Below, one piece after another: positions 36,562 through 44,823 of a stretch of DNA of 64,000 nt (within the stretch, counting starts at the first letter, position 1; every line of letters begins with the position of its first letter). The notes under the pieces are model-generated. The model saw only the letters and a list, made by a program, of their open reading frames with translations, was not told the origin of the DNA and ran no database searches. The position numbers were made by a program, and so were the translations under genes. The DNA comes from Lysinibacillus sp. BPa_S21 (GTDB lineage: Bacteria; Bacillota; Bacilli; Bacillales_A; Planococcaceae). The stretch covers positions 496,001 through 560,000 of the forward strand of contig NZ_JALIRS010000001.1 of the NCBI RefSeq assembly GCF_023337795.1, written 5' to 3'.

Positions 36562-36750
36562 TTAATGTTTTTTAAAGAAACTTGATGTGATCAAAAAAGT
36601 AACTCCAACTAAAATGAATATAAGTGCCACAGATTTATTCTGAATAAATGAATTGAAATGAAATGGACCAAATGATGTTCCAAGTCCACTTAAAGATAAT
36701 AACAAGCCTATCCCAAAAATGAATTTTCCAATTGTAGTATGCGTTTTCAA
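36562..36750 (-). CDS. Small membrane protein, 62 residues
   Basis: TTG at 36750 is chosen because TCAGGAGG lies just ahead; the frame extends to 36795 without a site. Two membrane spans (FIFGIGLLLSLSGLG; ALIFILVGVTFLITS) and a basic C-terminus FFKKH. Unknown family, with a YjzD/DUF3955-like look. Confidence 0.6.
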   Translation of the reverse strand: MKTHTTIGKFIFGIGLLLSLSGLGTSFGPFHFNSFIQNKSVALIFILVGVTFLITSSFFKKH

Positions 36751-36872
36751 TGAATGACCTCCTGAAATACGGATCATTATTATTGAGTATAACATAATAT
36801 GGAAGTTGTTTAATTAGAAGATTTATGAGCAGTAAAAAAGCTAATTTAGTCTTAACAGCTTCTGTTTTAGTT

Positions 36873-37067
36873 TTAATAAGTTTCATCTTTTTTATTTTTA
36901 ATTAAAAGTGTTCCCAGGGCAAAAGAAATCCCGGCCCATAAAGAATAGAGAAAGTTTTTTAGTAAATGCCAATCTCCATTTCTGAAATAATCCCAAACGG
37001 TTGTTGATAAAAACAATGTTACAAAGATAGCAAAAGATATGTATTTTCTGAAGGATGTCAATGTCAA
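36873..37067 (-). CDS. Small membrane protein, 64 residues
   Basis: TTG at 37067 follows CGAGGTG at 8 bases. Two spans (ISFAIFVTLFLSTTVW; YSLWAGISFALGTLLI) with a WDYFRNGDWHLLKNF loop. It precedes the 62-residue membrane protein on the same strand, so the two may be co-expressed. Family unknown. Confidence 0.6.
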   Translation of the reverse strand: MTLTSFRKYISFAIFVTLFLSTTVWDYFRNGDWHLLKNFLYSLWAGISFALGTLLIKNKKDETY

Positions 37068-37588
37068 TTAAAGCACCTCGATAAAAATTGTCAATAAATT
37101 ATAGCATGATATTAGTTATATCACTAGTTTATGAAAAGTATTTTACTGAAACATTATGAGTGATAAAACTATAAAAAGGGCCACTTGGGATAGGAGTGAC
37201 CCTTTGTAACAAGATTCGGAGGTGTAAGGCTAAATTAGCTTTACATTACTATTAATATGTCGTGATAGCTTTGTTTGTATAGTTCATAGCCTGAGAAATA
37301 GATATAAAAATAAAGAGCCCTAGCGACGTCCCATTTTTCACTTTAAAATTGGCATACCTTTCTTGAATTTTTAGTCTAATTGATTTGAATTAGAAGGAGT
37401 TATTGGAATTTTATAGAAGGTATTAAGTGTTTAGAGTGGTATTCAATTATAAATTCGGAGTGATCGAAAGAAAAGGGAGGAGATAAATGCTAGACAAACA
37501 AAATGGAGAAAGTTTGATTTTGCAATTTTAGACAATGAATCCTGAACAAAAGAGTTTGCCTATAAAACTTTATTGGAGGTAATTGACT
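37068..37588. other. Intergenic region
   Basis: No gene supported. AAAGGG-CACT / AGTG-CCCTTT arms at about 37176-37205 form a terminator-like hairpin. A 14-codon ORF at 37486 has an AGGAGG site but nothing recognisable in it. Confidence 0.4.
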
Positions 37589-38311
37589 ATGCCATTATAC
37601 AAATACGGAGTACTAAAAGGTAAAGTTGTTGACGTGAGACCTGTGGATTCATATGACAAAACTCCTCATTACGAAGTGCATATTCGAGCAACAAAGAAGG
37701 ATAAACGGGAGGAGAATTATAGGATTGCCATTAATGTTGCCTCTAAGGTAAAGCCTTCAGAAGTGCTCTATTTTGTTAGTGAAGATTTTAACTCGAATCA
37801 ACTAACAATTATTCCAAACTACGAAGAAGGATTTACCGAAGTTACGAATGAAAATCGTGAAATTGCATTAGATTATATTCGGGGAGGCTTATTTGATTCC
37901 TCAAAAATGATTCCTCTCCCAGCCACAAAGAATGGACCAGACAATGACCTAAATGAAAAAGTTAATAAATATATGCAAGAGGCTATGACTAAAAAAGCTA
38001 CTGTTTATGCTTACGGAGAAAAATTTAAAGTAGAAGAGGAAAAAGATAAATATTTCGGTTTTTCTCCAGGCAGAGGTGTACACGATATTCATATGAATCA
38101 AGGAAATAGTAAGGAATTTAGACAAGACGACGGGATATGGCAAGATGGTGGGGTACTCATTCATTTTGAAGAAGAGAATAGATGGATAGGTATATTCCTA
38201 GCCTTCCAATCGCAGTCTTGGTGTACAGATGACCAAGGTCATGCGACAAAGCCAGTTAGTGTATGTAATCATGCAAATAGGAAATCGGCAATAATTGCTT
38301 CACTCAGATAA
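37589..38311 (+). CDS. DUF2278 (YukJ-like) family protein
   Basis: A 240-residue soluble protein: MPLYKYGVLKGKVVDVRPVD, HYEVHIRATKK, YRIAINVASKVKPSEVLYFV, then DYIRGGLFD and the conserved FSPGRGVHDIHMNQGN and FLAFQSQSWCTDDQGHA motifs, the DUF2278 family pattern. Function unknown. ATG at 37589 follows GGAGGT at 8 bases; a TTG two codons earlier is too close. Confidence 0.85.
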   Translation: MPLYKYGVLKGKVVDVRPVDSYDKTPHYEVHIRATKKDKREENYRIAINVASKVKPSEVLYFVSEDFNSNQLTIIPNYEEGFTEVTNENREIALDYIRGGLFDSSKMIPLPATKNGPDNDLNEKVNKYMQEAMTKKATVYAYGEKFKVEEEKDKYFGFSPGRGVHDIHMNQGNSKEFRQDDGIWQDGGVLIHFEEENRWIGIFLAFQSQSWCTDDQGHATKPVSVCNHANRKSAIIASLR

Positions 38312-38621
38312 TCGTTAACTGTCGATAAATAGATTTATGTTTAGTGTTTTATCCGTAGAAGTAGTTAAATAGAAGAAAACTGAAAGAAGCCTAGTGTAGC
38401 AATGTTGCAGCTAACCCCAAAAACGAAACAAATAAACACCTTTCGTTGGAGAATGGGCATTGAACCTTATCTATCAACGTAAGGTGTTTTATTACAGCTA
38501 ATTAATGGTAATCCCTTGCTTTTTCGAAACTTTTCTTATGTCTACATAGCATTCGCCAAAATCGAATGCTTTTTCTATGACTGAAAACTGACTAAGGCAA
38601 TATAGGTGAAGTATTTGATGA
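38312..38621. terminator. Intergenic region with a long-loop hairpin
   Basis: AAACACCTT and AAGGTGTTT (about 38434-38489), extended by CGTTG/CAACG, can close a 26-base loop and end with TTTATT; this may terminate both convergent genes. Nothing else is recognised. Confidence 0.45.
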
Positions 38622-39239
38622 TTAAATTCTATTATAGATGACCATAAATTGTGCTGCTTCAGATTCAAGTGCAATTAAATGATCTTCAGTAGAGGGTTCA
38701 TCTGAAATTAATCGTCCTTTTTGAACGTTTAAAATAGCAGGTTTTATATCAGGAGAATGCTCAATGGTAAAATGAGATTGATTTAATAGTGTTAATGATG
38801 AGCGGCATTTGTTTTTATCAATACGTTCGTCCTTCCCTTTGAAATATAACTTGATTAAGTATGGAACGCCGTCAATTTTTAATCCGAGTTCTGGTGATGA
38901 ACGAACCGTTAAATAATCGCTAAACCAATTGGATTTACCTGGCTCAAACCACTCAATTTCTTTATTTTTAATGAATTTTAAATGTGCTTTTACGGCTTCA
39001 AGATAATTTTTCTGTTTAGCTTGAGAAACATTGTTAGCAAGAGAAAGCAGAAAATCGTTATTAAATTTGTTCTCATGAAATTTTCGGATACCATTTCGTA
39101 AAGGTTTCCAGTAATCAAAAGCAGGATTGTATTCATCCTGATATTTTATTTGTCGAACCATTGAAGTTTTACCAGTAACGCCTTTGAAAGTAAAATCTGT
39201 AAATTGTGTAAGACCGATAGATACTTTTTTTGAAGACAC
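38622..39239 (-). CDS. Hypothetical protein, 205 residues
   Basis: Starts at GTG 39239 (AAAGGAG at 8 bases); a TTG one codon earlier is too close. Soluble, basic in the first half (LTQFTDFTFKGVTGKTSMVRQIKYQ), with KSNWFSDYLTVRSSPELGLKIDGVPYLIKLYFKGK and a C-terminus that repeats acidic residues. I do not recognise the family. It has no nearby partner. Confidence 0.65.
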   Translation of the reverse strand: MSSKKVSIGLTQFTDFTFKGVTGKTSMVRQIKYQDEYNPAFDYWKPLRNGIRKFHENKFNNDFLLSLANNVSQAKQKNYLEAVKAHLKFIKNKEIEWFEPGKSNWFSDYLTVRSSPELGLKIDGVPYLIKLYFKGKDERIDKNKCRSSLTLLNQSHFTIEHSPDIKPAILNVQKGRLISDEPSTEDHLIALESEAAQFMVIYNRI

Positions 39240-39815
39240 CAAAACAACTCCTTTATTGGTAGTTTTATCTGAATCAATAACAAACTACTACTCAATTGAA
39301 AGTTTAAAAAATGCCATTTTGAAAATGGTTTATGGATGTATGCTAAATCCAAAAACCCTGATAAGGCAGGCAGTGGCTACCATGATGTATGGAATGGAGG
39401 CTTTGTTAAACCAATTGGGCTGTTTTTTTTGATGGATGTTAGGAAAGTAATCAAGCGCTATGTAAGGCTATATAGCTAGTGATTCATTGGAAGAGAATTT
39501 GATTATGACGAATCAATATGTAGCGGAAAATAGGAATAGTTATCGTTACAAATGTTAGTGAATCTATATATTAGATGGCAAGATCGAGAAAATAAGGGTT
39601 TTTTGTGAAATGTGGGCAAATTATTGTAGCTAGGGTGTACCAGTAAGTATTGCATGCTGGCAATAAAGAGGCTGCCTAACAGTTAACTGTTAAACAGCAC
39701 ATGGATAATGTAAATATAGAACAAAAAACTGGAAAAAGTCAATAATTTTTTTAAAACGTTCCCCGCAGCACAAGGTATCTTCAGCTAAGGTAAATTAATT
39801 ACGGTATTACAAACT
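39240..39815. other. Intergenic region with degraded coding traces
   Basis: No intact gene. A short open stretch near 39365-39434 (AGSGYHDVWNGGFVKPIGLFFL) reads like a gene fragment. AT-rich sequence without clear hairpins follows. Confidence 0.35.
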
Positions 39816-40079
39816 TTATCTCTCGCAGGCAATGCCATCTTTGTCGCGATCTTTCGTAATATTTGCTTTATATAGTTCAGCTGATACAAAAGGTTTGTAT
39901 TTAGTTTTTCCACCTTTATTTTTCACATTGGCATCCTTCGCAACCCCACCTTTGTAGTCCTTATTTAATTCTGCGCAATTTTTGTATGATTTCGCTGCTG
40001 CCTCTATTGGTGTAGGGTTGCTCATTGTTACACCGATTAATAATGAACTTGCGATTATGGTAGTAGCTAATTTTTTCAT
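39816..40079 (-). CDS. Secreted excalibur calcium-binding domain protein
   Basis: An 87-residue exported protein. The signal peptide (MKKLATTIIASSLLIGVTMS) is followed by the excalibur domain with NCAELNKDYKGGV and the DRDKDGIACE calcium-binding loop at the end. The second cysteine pairs with the first. AGGAGG precedes the start. Role on the cell surface unknown. Confidence 0.88.
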   Translation of the reverse strand: MKKLATTIIASSLLIGVTMSNPTPIEAAAKSYKNCAELNKDYKGGVAKDANVKNKGGKTKYKPFVSAELYKANITKDRDKDGIACER

Positions 40080-40342
40080 AATGTTCCTCCTAGAATAGTT
40101 TTATTGTTTTAGGGTATTGATGTAGTTGTTAATGAATGCGAAAAATGGGTTTAATGACCTTAAGTAAATATTACTAATATATTTGTAGAAAATCAAATTA
40201 TCCATAATTGTTTTATATTAACAATTAGCAAATGCGCAAAAAGTCACATGTAAACGAGTATGGCTTTTAATAATGTATCAAAATCCTATCACGAAATTTA
40301 TCATGTCCAGTCTATGATTAGTGTAGAAGGTGGTGGTAAAAG

Positions 40343-40555
40343 ATGAGAGGTAAATTAGAAAATATTCATATAAGTTTTTGTGAACAAAACGGGGATGAAA
40401 TGATGAGCTACGAGATCAATGATTCTCTATCAGCTTTGATTCCGAACATTGGTGATGTAGTTAATATTAAGGATAATTACAGGACCGTGAGTGAAAGAGC
40501 TTTCACTTACAGTCCGAGAAACATTAAAGTTACAATTTATTTAGAAGAATTATAG
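40343..40555 (+). CDS. Hypothetical protein, 70 residues
   Basis: GAAGGTGGTGG precedes the ATG. Small soluble protein of mixed composition with a NVKVTIYLEEL-like end; resembles small beta-rich Bacillus proteins. No family recognised. Confidence 0.55.
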   Translation: MRGKLENIHISFCEQNGDEMMSYEINDSLSALIPNIGDVVNIKDNYRTVSERAFTYSPRNIKVTIYLEEL

Positions 40556-40600
40556 ATTATCTTTTAATAAAACCCATGAAATCGGGTAAAAAGCAAGTCT

Positions 40601-40630
40601 TTGTACATTCGCGAAAATCCTTGCTATAAT
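40601..40630 (+). promoter_or_regulatory. Sigma-A-type promoter of brxA
   Basis: TTGTAC (40601) and a perfect TATAAT (40625) are 18 bases apart, 36 bases before the brxA start codon. Confidence 0.75.
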
Positions 40631-40665
40631 AACCTTTGCGAATACATATGAAAGAGGGTAAAAGC

Positions 40666-41097
40666 ATGAACGCTTATGATGAATATATGAAACAGGTTGT
40701 GAAGCCGATGCGTGAGGAGTTAGTGGTGGCTGGTTTTACGGAGCTTACGACTGCTGACGCGGTGAATGAATTTATGGCGGAGACGAAAGGGACTTCGTTA
40801 GTTGTGATTAACTCGGTTTGTGGTTGTGCGGCTGGGTTGGCACGTCCGGCTGCTCGTGAGGCAGTGGAGGCGGTTAAGCCTGATCATCTTGTGACTGTTT
40901 TTGCAGGTCAAGATCCTGAAGCGACTGCAGCCATGCGTAGCTTTTTTGAGGATGTGCCACCAAGTTCACCATCAATGGCGATTTTAAAGGATGGGCAATT
41001 GGCATACTTTATTCCACGTGAGCAAATTGAAGGATTCCCTGTGGAGCAAATCGTTACACATTTAACAGGTGTTTTAGAGCAAACATGCGAGAAATAA
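40666..41097 (+). CDS. brxA: Bacilliredoxin (BrxA/BrxB family)
   Basis: A 143-residue bacilliredoxin with the CGC active site at residues 52-54 (INSVCGCAAG). It removes bacillithiol from mixed disulfides on proteins. ATG 40666, behind AAGAGGG, is preferred to one at 40636. It overlaps the next gene by 13 bases, so the two are coupled. Confidence 0.92.
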   Translation: MNAYDEYMKQVVKPMREELVVAGFTELTTADAVNEFMAETKGTSLVVINSVCGCAAGLARPAAREAVEAVKPDHLVTVFAGQDPEATAAMRSFFEDVPPSSPSMAILKDGQLAYFIPREQIEGFPVEQIVTHLTGVLEQTCEK

Positions 41098-41876
41098 AAA
41101 CCATTATTACGACAGCGGGCAGACCAGACGATTTATCGTTGGCGCTCGCTGCTTTTGCGTGTGAACAATTAGGGGCTTCGTTTGAGCCAAGAAAAAAGCG
41201 TTCTGTTCGGAAGATTTCTCAGGAATTGCATGCGCATGTGATCGTTGCTGGGAAGAATCGTTTTGAGTATTATGCATTTGGTGCAAATGAGCCGTTTTTC
41301 TTTCATCCGAATTCAGCAGCGTTTCGTTTAAAGCGTGTTGCTCGTGGGGAAGCGGAGCCGTTTTTAGAAGCGGCACAGCTTAAAAAAGGAGATTCGGTGC
41401 TTGATTGTACATTGGGGCTTGCTGCGGATGCTATGCTGGCGGCTTTTACAGTTGGTGAAGCGGGGCGAGTCGTTGGGCTCGAAGCAAATCCGAATGTGGC
41501 ATTTATTGTTGAGCAGGGGATGAAAACCTACGATACGACAGAGCTTCCTTTGACTGTATGTATGCGCCAAATTGAAGTGGTGCAAGCAGAGGCAGTTAGT
41601 TATTTAAAAACTTTGCCTGACAATTCATTTGATGTCGTCTATATGGATCCAATGTTCGAAGAGATTATTGAAGAAGCCAATAATTTTGAAGCATTACGCT
41701 TAGCAGGGGAACATGTGACATTAACAGATGAATGGGTTAGTGAGGCGAAACGAGTGGCAAGAAAACGGGTAGTGTTAAAGGCTCATTTTCGCTCAGAATG
41801 GTTTGCCAAACATCATTTTAAACAATTTGAAAGAGCAACTGCGAAATTTCATTATGGTGTTTTGACTGTTGAATGA
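41085..41876 (+). CDS. RsmJ-like class I SAM methyltransferase
   Basis: A 263-residue methyltransferase. Motif I is VLDCTLGLAADAMLAAF near residue 104; GLEANPNVAFIVEQG follows; the catalytic-site motif VVYMDPMFEE near 186 matches the DPMF of the RsmJ family, which methylates 16S rRNA guanine. An N-terminal THUMP-free extension (TTAGRPDDLSLALAAFACEQLG) matches the YpiP-like group of Bacilli. Substrate not proven. Confidence 0.8.
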   Translation: MREIKTIITTAGRPDDLSLALAAFACEQLGASFEPRKKRSVRKISQELHAHVIVAGKNRFEYYAFGANEPFFFHPNSAAFRLKRVARGEAEPFLEAAQLKKGDSVLDCTLGLAADAMLAAFTVGEAGRVVGLEANPNVAFIVEQGMKTYDTTELPLTVCMRQIEVVQAEAVSYLKTLPDNSFDVVYMDPMFEEIIEEANNFEALRLAGEHVTLTDEWVSEAKRVARKRVVLKAHFRSEWFAKHHFKQFERATAKFHYGVLTVE

Positions 41877-41897
41877 AATAAATATTATGTGTTTTTT

Positions 41898-41943
41898 AGA
41901 GGCTTGTTCATTTGAACGGGTCTCTATTTTTTATCTAAAATTT
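41898..41943 (+). terminator. Intrinsic terminator of brxA operon
   Basis: TAGAGGCTTGTTCA and TGAACGGGTCTCTA pair with G-U matches, then TTTTTT. Confidence 0.75.
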
Positions 41944-42024
41944 AAAATATGGTAATATTAGTATGAAAAGAGGGGCTAGAAATATCATTTATGCAGAGAG
42001 GAAAGAATTTTGAGGGGGATGTAT

Positions 42025-42546
42025 ATGAAGCAAGTAATTGAAGAAATCGAGCTGTTTTTGAAAAATCCACTTGCGGAAGAAGAAAGCTTTTGGGATAGTG
42101 AAGCATTGGTCTGGGTGGATTGGAAAGATTTTGACGATTCAATTGTTGAATATTTTAACGATTTTTTACTTGAAGAAGATAAAATAAATGTTGAACTAGT
42201 TGAAAATGATAAGCCAAGGTGTGTTGATATTTTCTTGATAAAAGATGAAGTAAAGAAAGCAATCCCTTATGATGAAGAAAAAACGGATAGGGACACAACT
42301 TTGAAAGCTGTTCAGGATTTTATTGCTCCAAAATATCAAATCCGTTGGTACATGGATTCGCTTGGCGGAGATACGTTGGCTTTTTGTTTGCTACCAACTG
42401 AAAAATGGTTGAGGTTAGAGAAAGAATATGGGGAAGAAAAAGTGGCCTATTATTTTGCACCTCTATCACATGACTCGGTTATGTTTGAAATGGATATAGA
42501 CGAAATGTCGGATTTGCTGGAAAAAAGAAAGCAGAAAGTTAATTAA
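42025..42546 (+). CDS. Hypothetical acidic protein, 173 residues
   Basis: ATG 42025 behind AGGGGG; the frame opens at 42010. Acidic, soluble, with tryptophan-rich FWDSEALVWVDWKDFDDSIVEYF near residue 25 and WYMDSLGGDTLAFCLLPTEKW in the middle, similar in type to SMI1/KNR4-like or immunity proteins, but no family is recognised. Confidence 0.65.
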   Translation: MKQVIEEIELFLKNPLAEEESFWDSEALVWVDWKDFDDSIVEYFNDFLLEEDKINVELVENDKPRCVDIFLIKDEVKKAIPYDEEKTDRDTTLKAVQDFIAPKYQIRWYMDSLGGDTLAFCLLPTEKWLRLEKEYGEEKVAYYFAPLSHDSVMFEMDIDEMSDLLEKRKQKVN

Positions 42547-42564
42547 GGAAAGGGGATTATATAC

Positions 42565-42591
42565 ATGACAGCAGACAAAATTCCTCGTTAA
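42565..42591 (+). CDS. Eight-codon ORF upstream of the ANT(4') gene
   Basis: ATG 42565, 9 bases after AAAGGGG, encodes MTADKIPR and then TAA. About 20 bases later a GAATTATT/AATAATTC hairpin sits directly before the ribosome site of the nucleotidyltransferase gene. The layout is like a leader peptide controlling a resistance gene, but it could be the remains of another gene (the frame stays open after the stop for 13 codons). Confidence 0.35.
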   Translation: MTADKIPR

Positions 42592-42652
42592 GCTCGTGGT
42601 CCTCCCTGGCGAATTATTATCTCATTTAAATAATTCACAAGGAGAGATAAAT

Positions 42653-43414
42653 ATGATTGGTCCGAAAAAAGTAACGAGAGAAGAAAGAATGAAAATTGCT
42701 TATTCAATTGCTAACCAAGTGTTAGAAAGATATGGTTCAAAGGTCCAAGCTATAGGAATTTACGGTTCATTAGCCAGAAAAACAGATGGACCATTTTCAG
42801 ATATAGAAATAAAGTGTATTTTAAACGCTTTAGATGAAGACTTTAGCTATGAATGGACAGCAGGAGATTGGAAGGCAGAAGTGAACTTTGATAGTGCGGA
42901 ACATATTATCGAAGAAGCGACTACAGTTGACGAAGAATGGCCGCTGACCCATGGACAATTTTTCAACGTTCTACCTATTTATGACCCGAAGAATTTTTTC
43001 ACTGAATTGAGAGCAAAAGCTAGCTCAGTGGATAGCTCGATATTTAAAGAAGCGATTTGTCGGACTTTAGTAGAAGAAATGTACGAGTATATTGGTAAAA
43101 TGAAGAATATCGAAGTTCGAGGTCCTCAAACATTTTTACCGATTTTGGCGATGGAAATTGCCACTGCAGGTGCAATGATTTTGGGATTACACAATAAACA
43201 ATTATTCTCAACTTCTGCACAAGTATTATCTGAAGCATTGTCGTTAACCGATCAACCTGAAGGGTTTGACGATCTATGCGAATTGGTGATGTCTGGGAAG
43301 CTCTCTGATCCACAACATATTATTGCGATTTGCGAAAATTATTGGGATTCGTTACTAAAATGGTCTTCTTTACATGGGTATCAAATTGAATGTTCAACTG
43401 CTATACCTTGGTAA
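42653..43414 (+). CDS. ANT(4')-like aminoglycoside nucleotidyltransferase
   Basis: A 253-residue protein clearly related over its whole length to ANT(4')-I (AadD/KNT). Shared segments include TREERMKI, the nucleotidyl transfer motif GSLARKTDGPFSDIEI (Asp50 and Glu52 as metal ligands), EVNFDS, WPLTHGQFF.VLPIYD, VEEMYEYIGK and GAMILGLH. ANT(4') adenylylates kanamycin, tobramycin and amikacin at the 4'-hydroxyl. The divergence suggests a chromosomal homologue rather than the plasmid gene. AAGGAGAG precedes the start. Whether it confers resistance is not shown. Confidence 0.9.
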   Translation: MIGPKKVTREERMKIAYSIANQVLERYGSKVQAIGIYGSLARKTDGPFSDIEIKCILNALDEDFSYEWTAGDWKAEVNFDSAEHIIEEATTVDEEWPLTHGQFFNVLPIYDPKNFFTELRAKASSVDSSIFKEAICRTLVEEMYEYIGKMKNIEVRGPQTFLPILAMEIATAGAMILGLHNKQLFSTSAQVLSEALSLTDQPEGFDDLCELVMSGKLSDPQHIIAICENYWDSLLKWSSLHGYQIECSTAIPW

Positions 43415-43428
43415 CATGAAATGAAATG

Positions 43429-43457
43429 TTTACTTTTTAAAAACTCTATGCTATAAT
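43429..43457 (+). promoter_or_regulatory. Promoter of the structured RNA
   Basis: TTTACT (43429) and perfect TATAAT (43452) with 17-base spacing, starting just after the ANT(4') gene. No protein gene follows. Confidence 0.7.
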
Positions 43458-43463
43458 ATGAAC

Positions 43464-43747
43464 CGTGCTATTTTAGGTGGCATATTTACGTAATCTGGAA
43501 TTCTGCTTTTTGTTTTTAAGGATACTTATTCACACTGGCGCATGCTTTGGGGCTGCAAGGACGCAAAAGAAGGTTGGGTTTGCGTTGCTTAAGTTAGAAA
43601 GCACACAGTGGAATTTTACCGCGGTGATGAAACTACATGTTTCAATATAATATTCCCCAGATGATTGGGTTGAGACTTTACAATTTACGAAAAATGTTAC
43701 CTATTAAATACTAAAGGGGTGGCTTCGCAAAAGCGAGGCTGCCCCTT
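43464..43747 (+). ncRNA. ssrS: 6S-like structured RNA
   Basis: About 250 bases without an ORF lie between a good promoter and a strong terminator. The two ends pair: AGGTGGCATATTTACGTAA near 43478 with TTTACG-AAAAATGTTACCT near 43685-43702, then AATCTGGAAT with ATTCCCCAGATGATT. Next comes an open internal region whose 3' side holds a small GAAAC/GTTTC hairpin. The distal arm closes with TTC-CACTG/CAGTGGAA, TGCTTT/AAAGCA and CGCAAA/TTTGCG. A long irregular hairpin with a central bubble and a small 3'-strand hairpin is the 6S RNA plan; 6S RNA binds sigma-A RNA polymerase. Assignment is by shape, not by sequence search. Confidence 0.55.
43714..43747 (+). terminator. Terminator of the structured RNA
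   Basis: A 15-bp stem (AAGGGG...CCCCTT with inner GGC/GCT and CGC/GCG pairs) closed by AAAA. Confidence 0.85.
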
Positions 43748-43753
43748 GTCCAA

Positions 43754-43816
43754 TTTATCGTGAAAACTGATGGCATTTCAGCTAAAAGCGCATTTTGGAT
43801 TGCATTTCACGATAAA
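43754..43816. repeat. 12-bp inverted repeat at the edge of a broken resolvase gene
   Basis: TTTATCGTGAAA (43754-43765) and TTTCACGATAAA (43805-43816) are perfect inverted copies 39 bases apart. The right arm overlaps the place where resolvase homology fades. It may be the end of an element or a recombination site. Confidence 0.6.
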
Positions 43817-43945
43817 CCGCCTAGAAAAATCTTTCCCTGACTTCTTCTATGTATATATTCTTTCGCAACCAAAAGCTTCAAGCTCCTTCAATTGACGATC
43901 TAAATTTTGATCTACAGAACTAACCCTCGCATAACCAAAAATCAT
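43800..43945 (-). pseudogene. Serine resolvase/invertase fragment
   Basis: From ATG 43945 the minus strand reads [32 protein letters not shown], stop, KKSGKDFSRRF: the N-terminus of a Tn3-resolvase/Pin-type recombinase with the catalytic Ser in RVSS. A TAG replaces a codon normally for glutamate at residue 33, and the rest of the catalytic and DNA-binding domains is gone. Upstream, direct repeats ACTTAAAATGAA (43970 and 44032) and a TGTTCAT/ATGAACA pair could be old binding sites. Confidence 0.7.
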
Positions 43946-44178
43946 TACTTTCCAATCCCATTTACTGAATAACTTAAAATGAATAATCTAATATATTGAT
44001 AATACATTAAGATTTGTTCATCTGGCGGCTACTTAAAATGAACATTTTCTGAAGTGATATAATAAAGTTATGAAGTTATTTAATAAATAATCATTTTTTG
44101 TAAAATAATGTTAAAAATACTATTCGTTGTCCGATGAATATAATGTGTTACAAATAATGTGAAAGGAGAGGTTGTTAT

Positions 44179-44789
44179 ATAGGGAAATATTTACTAGCTG
44201 TTGGAATTTTACAATTGGATTGGGGCTAAATACAGCTGAAGCTTCAGAGATAGAAATGGGTAAGGTTGAAGTAGATCCATTAATTAAAGATTTAAAAACA
44301 AACCATTCTGATTGGACTATTACATTAGTAACTTCAGATGAGGTTGCCAAAATTAAAGAAGAATTAAAAAATAGTCAAAATAGTTCCGTTCTAAGAGGTC
44401 CAGCACCACCTTTAACAAATGTTTATATTGACAAAGTAATATCTCAAGTTGGAACAAGCAATCAAAAAATTGAGGATATTGGCTTGCAGCAAACTTCTCA
44501 TGCAGTTTCAGGCACTGTTACTGTAGCAGTTATGGAAGTTGGCTATGGAACTGAAAATCAATGGTTAGATGATGAGCGTATTACATATCAAAATCGAGAT
44601 TACAAACTTAATGAAGCTGCTATTGATTTTAATAATGACAAAATTATAGATGCGTTTTATCATACAGTAACTTTTAATTCAGACTTAAAAATCTCAAGTG
44701 GAACATCTGCATTATATAAGTTTAGATCTACTTCACAAAATTACCCTTGGAACACCATTGAAAGAACTATAAATATTCCACATTTATAA
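44179..44789 (+). pseudogene. DUF4879 (YolA-like) secreted protein with damaged start
   Basis: The body, from LGLNTAEAS on, is an exported DUF4879 protein (NVYIDKVISQVGTSNQ ... GTVTVAVMEVGYGTENQWLDDERI ... FNNDKIIDAFYHT), known from YolA of Bacillus prophage SP-beta. The N-terminus is broken: AAAGGAGAGG (44162-44171) is spaced for a codon at 44179, but this is ATA, and the frame GKYLLAVGIL needs a shift to join the body. A TTG at 44172 opens the body frame but is too close to the ribosome site and gives no signal peptide. Confidence 0.6.
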
Positions 44790-44823
44790 TTTAGGAATAC
44801 TATGAAGAGAGGTGTATTTAAAA

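Noticed and set aside
39184..39432. 82-codon ORF on the plus strand
   Set aside because: It overlaps the start of the 205-residue gene, has no ribosome site and low-quality composition.
43590..43660. T-box-like GTGGAATTTTACCGCGG in the structured RNA
   Set aside because: The T-box consensus is interrupted by four bases, no specifier stem is visible and no amino-acid gene follows.
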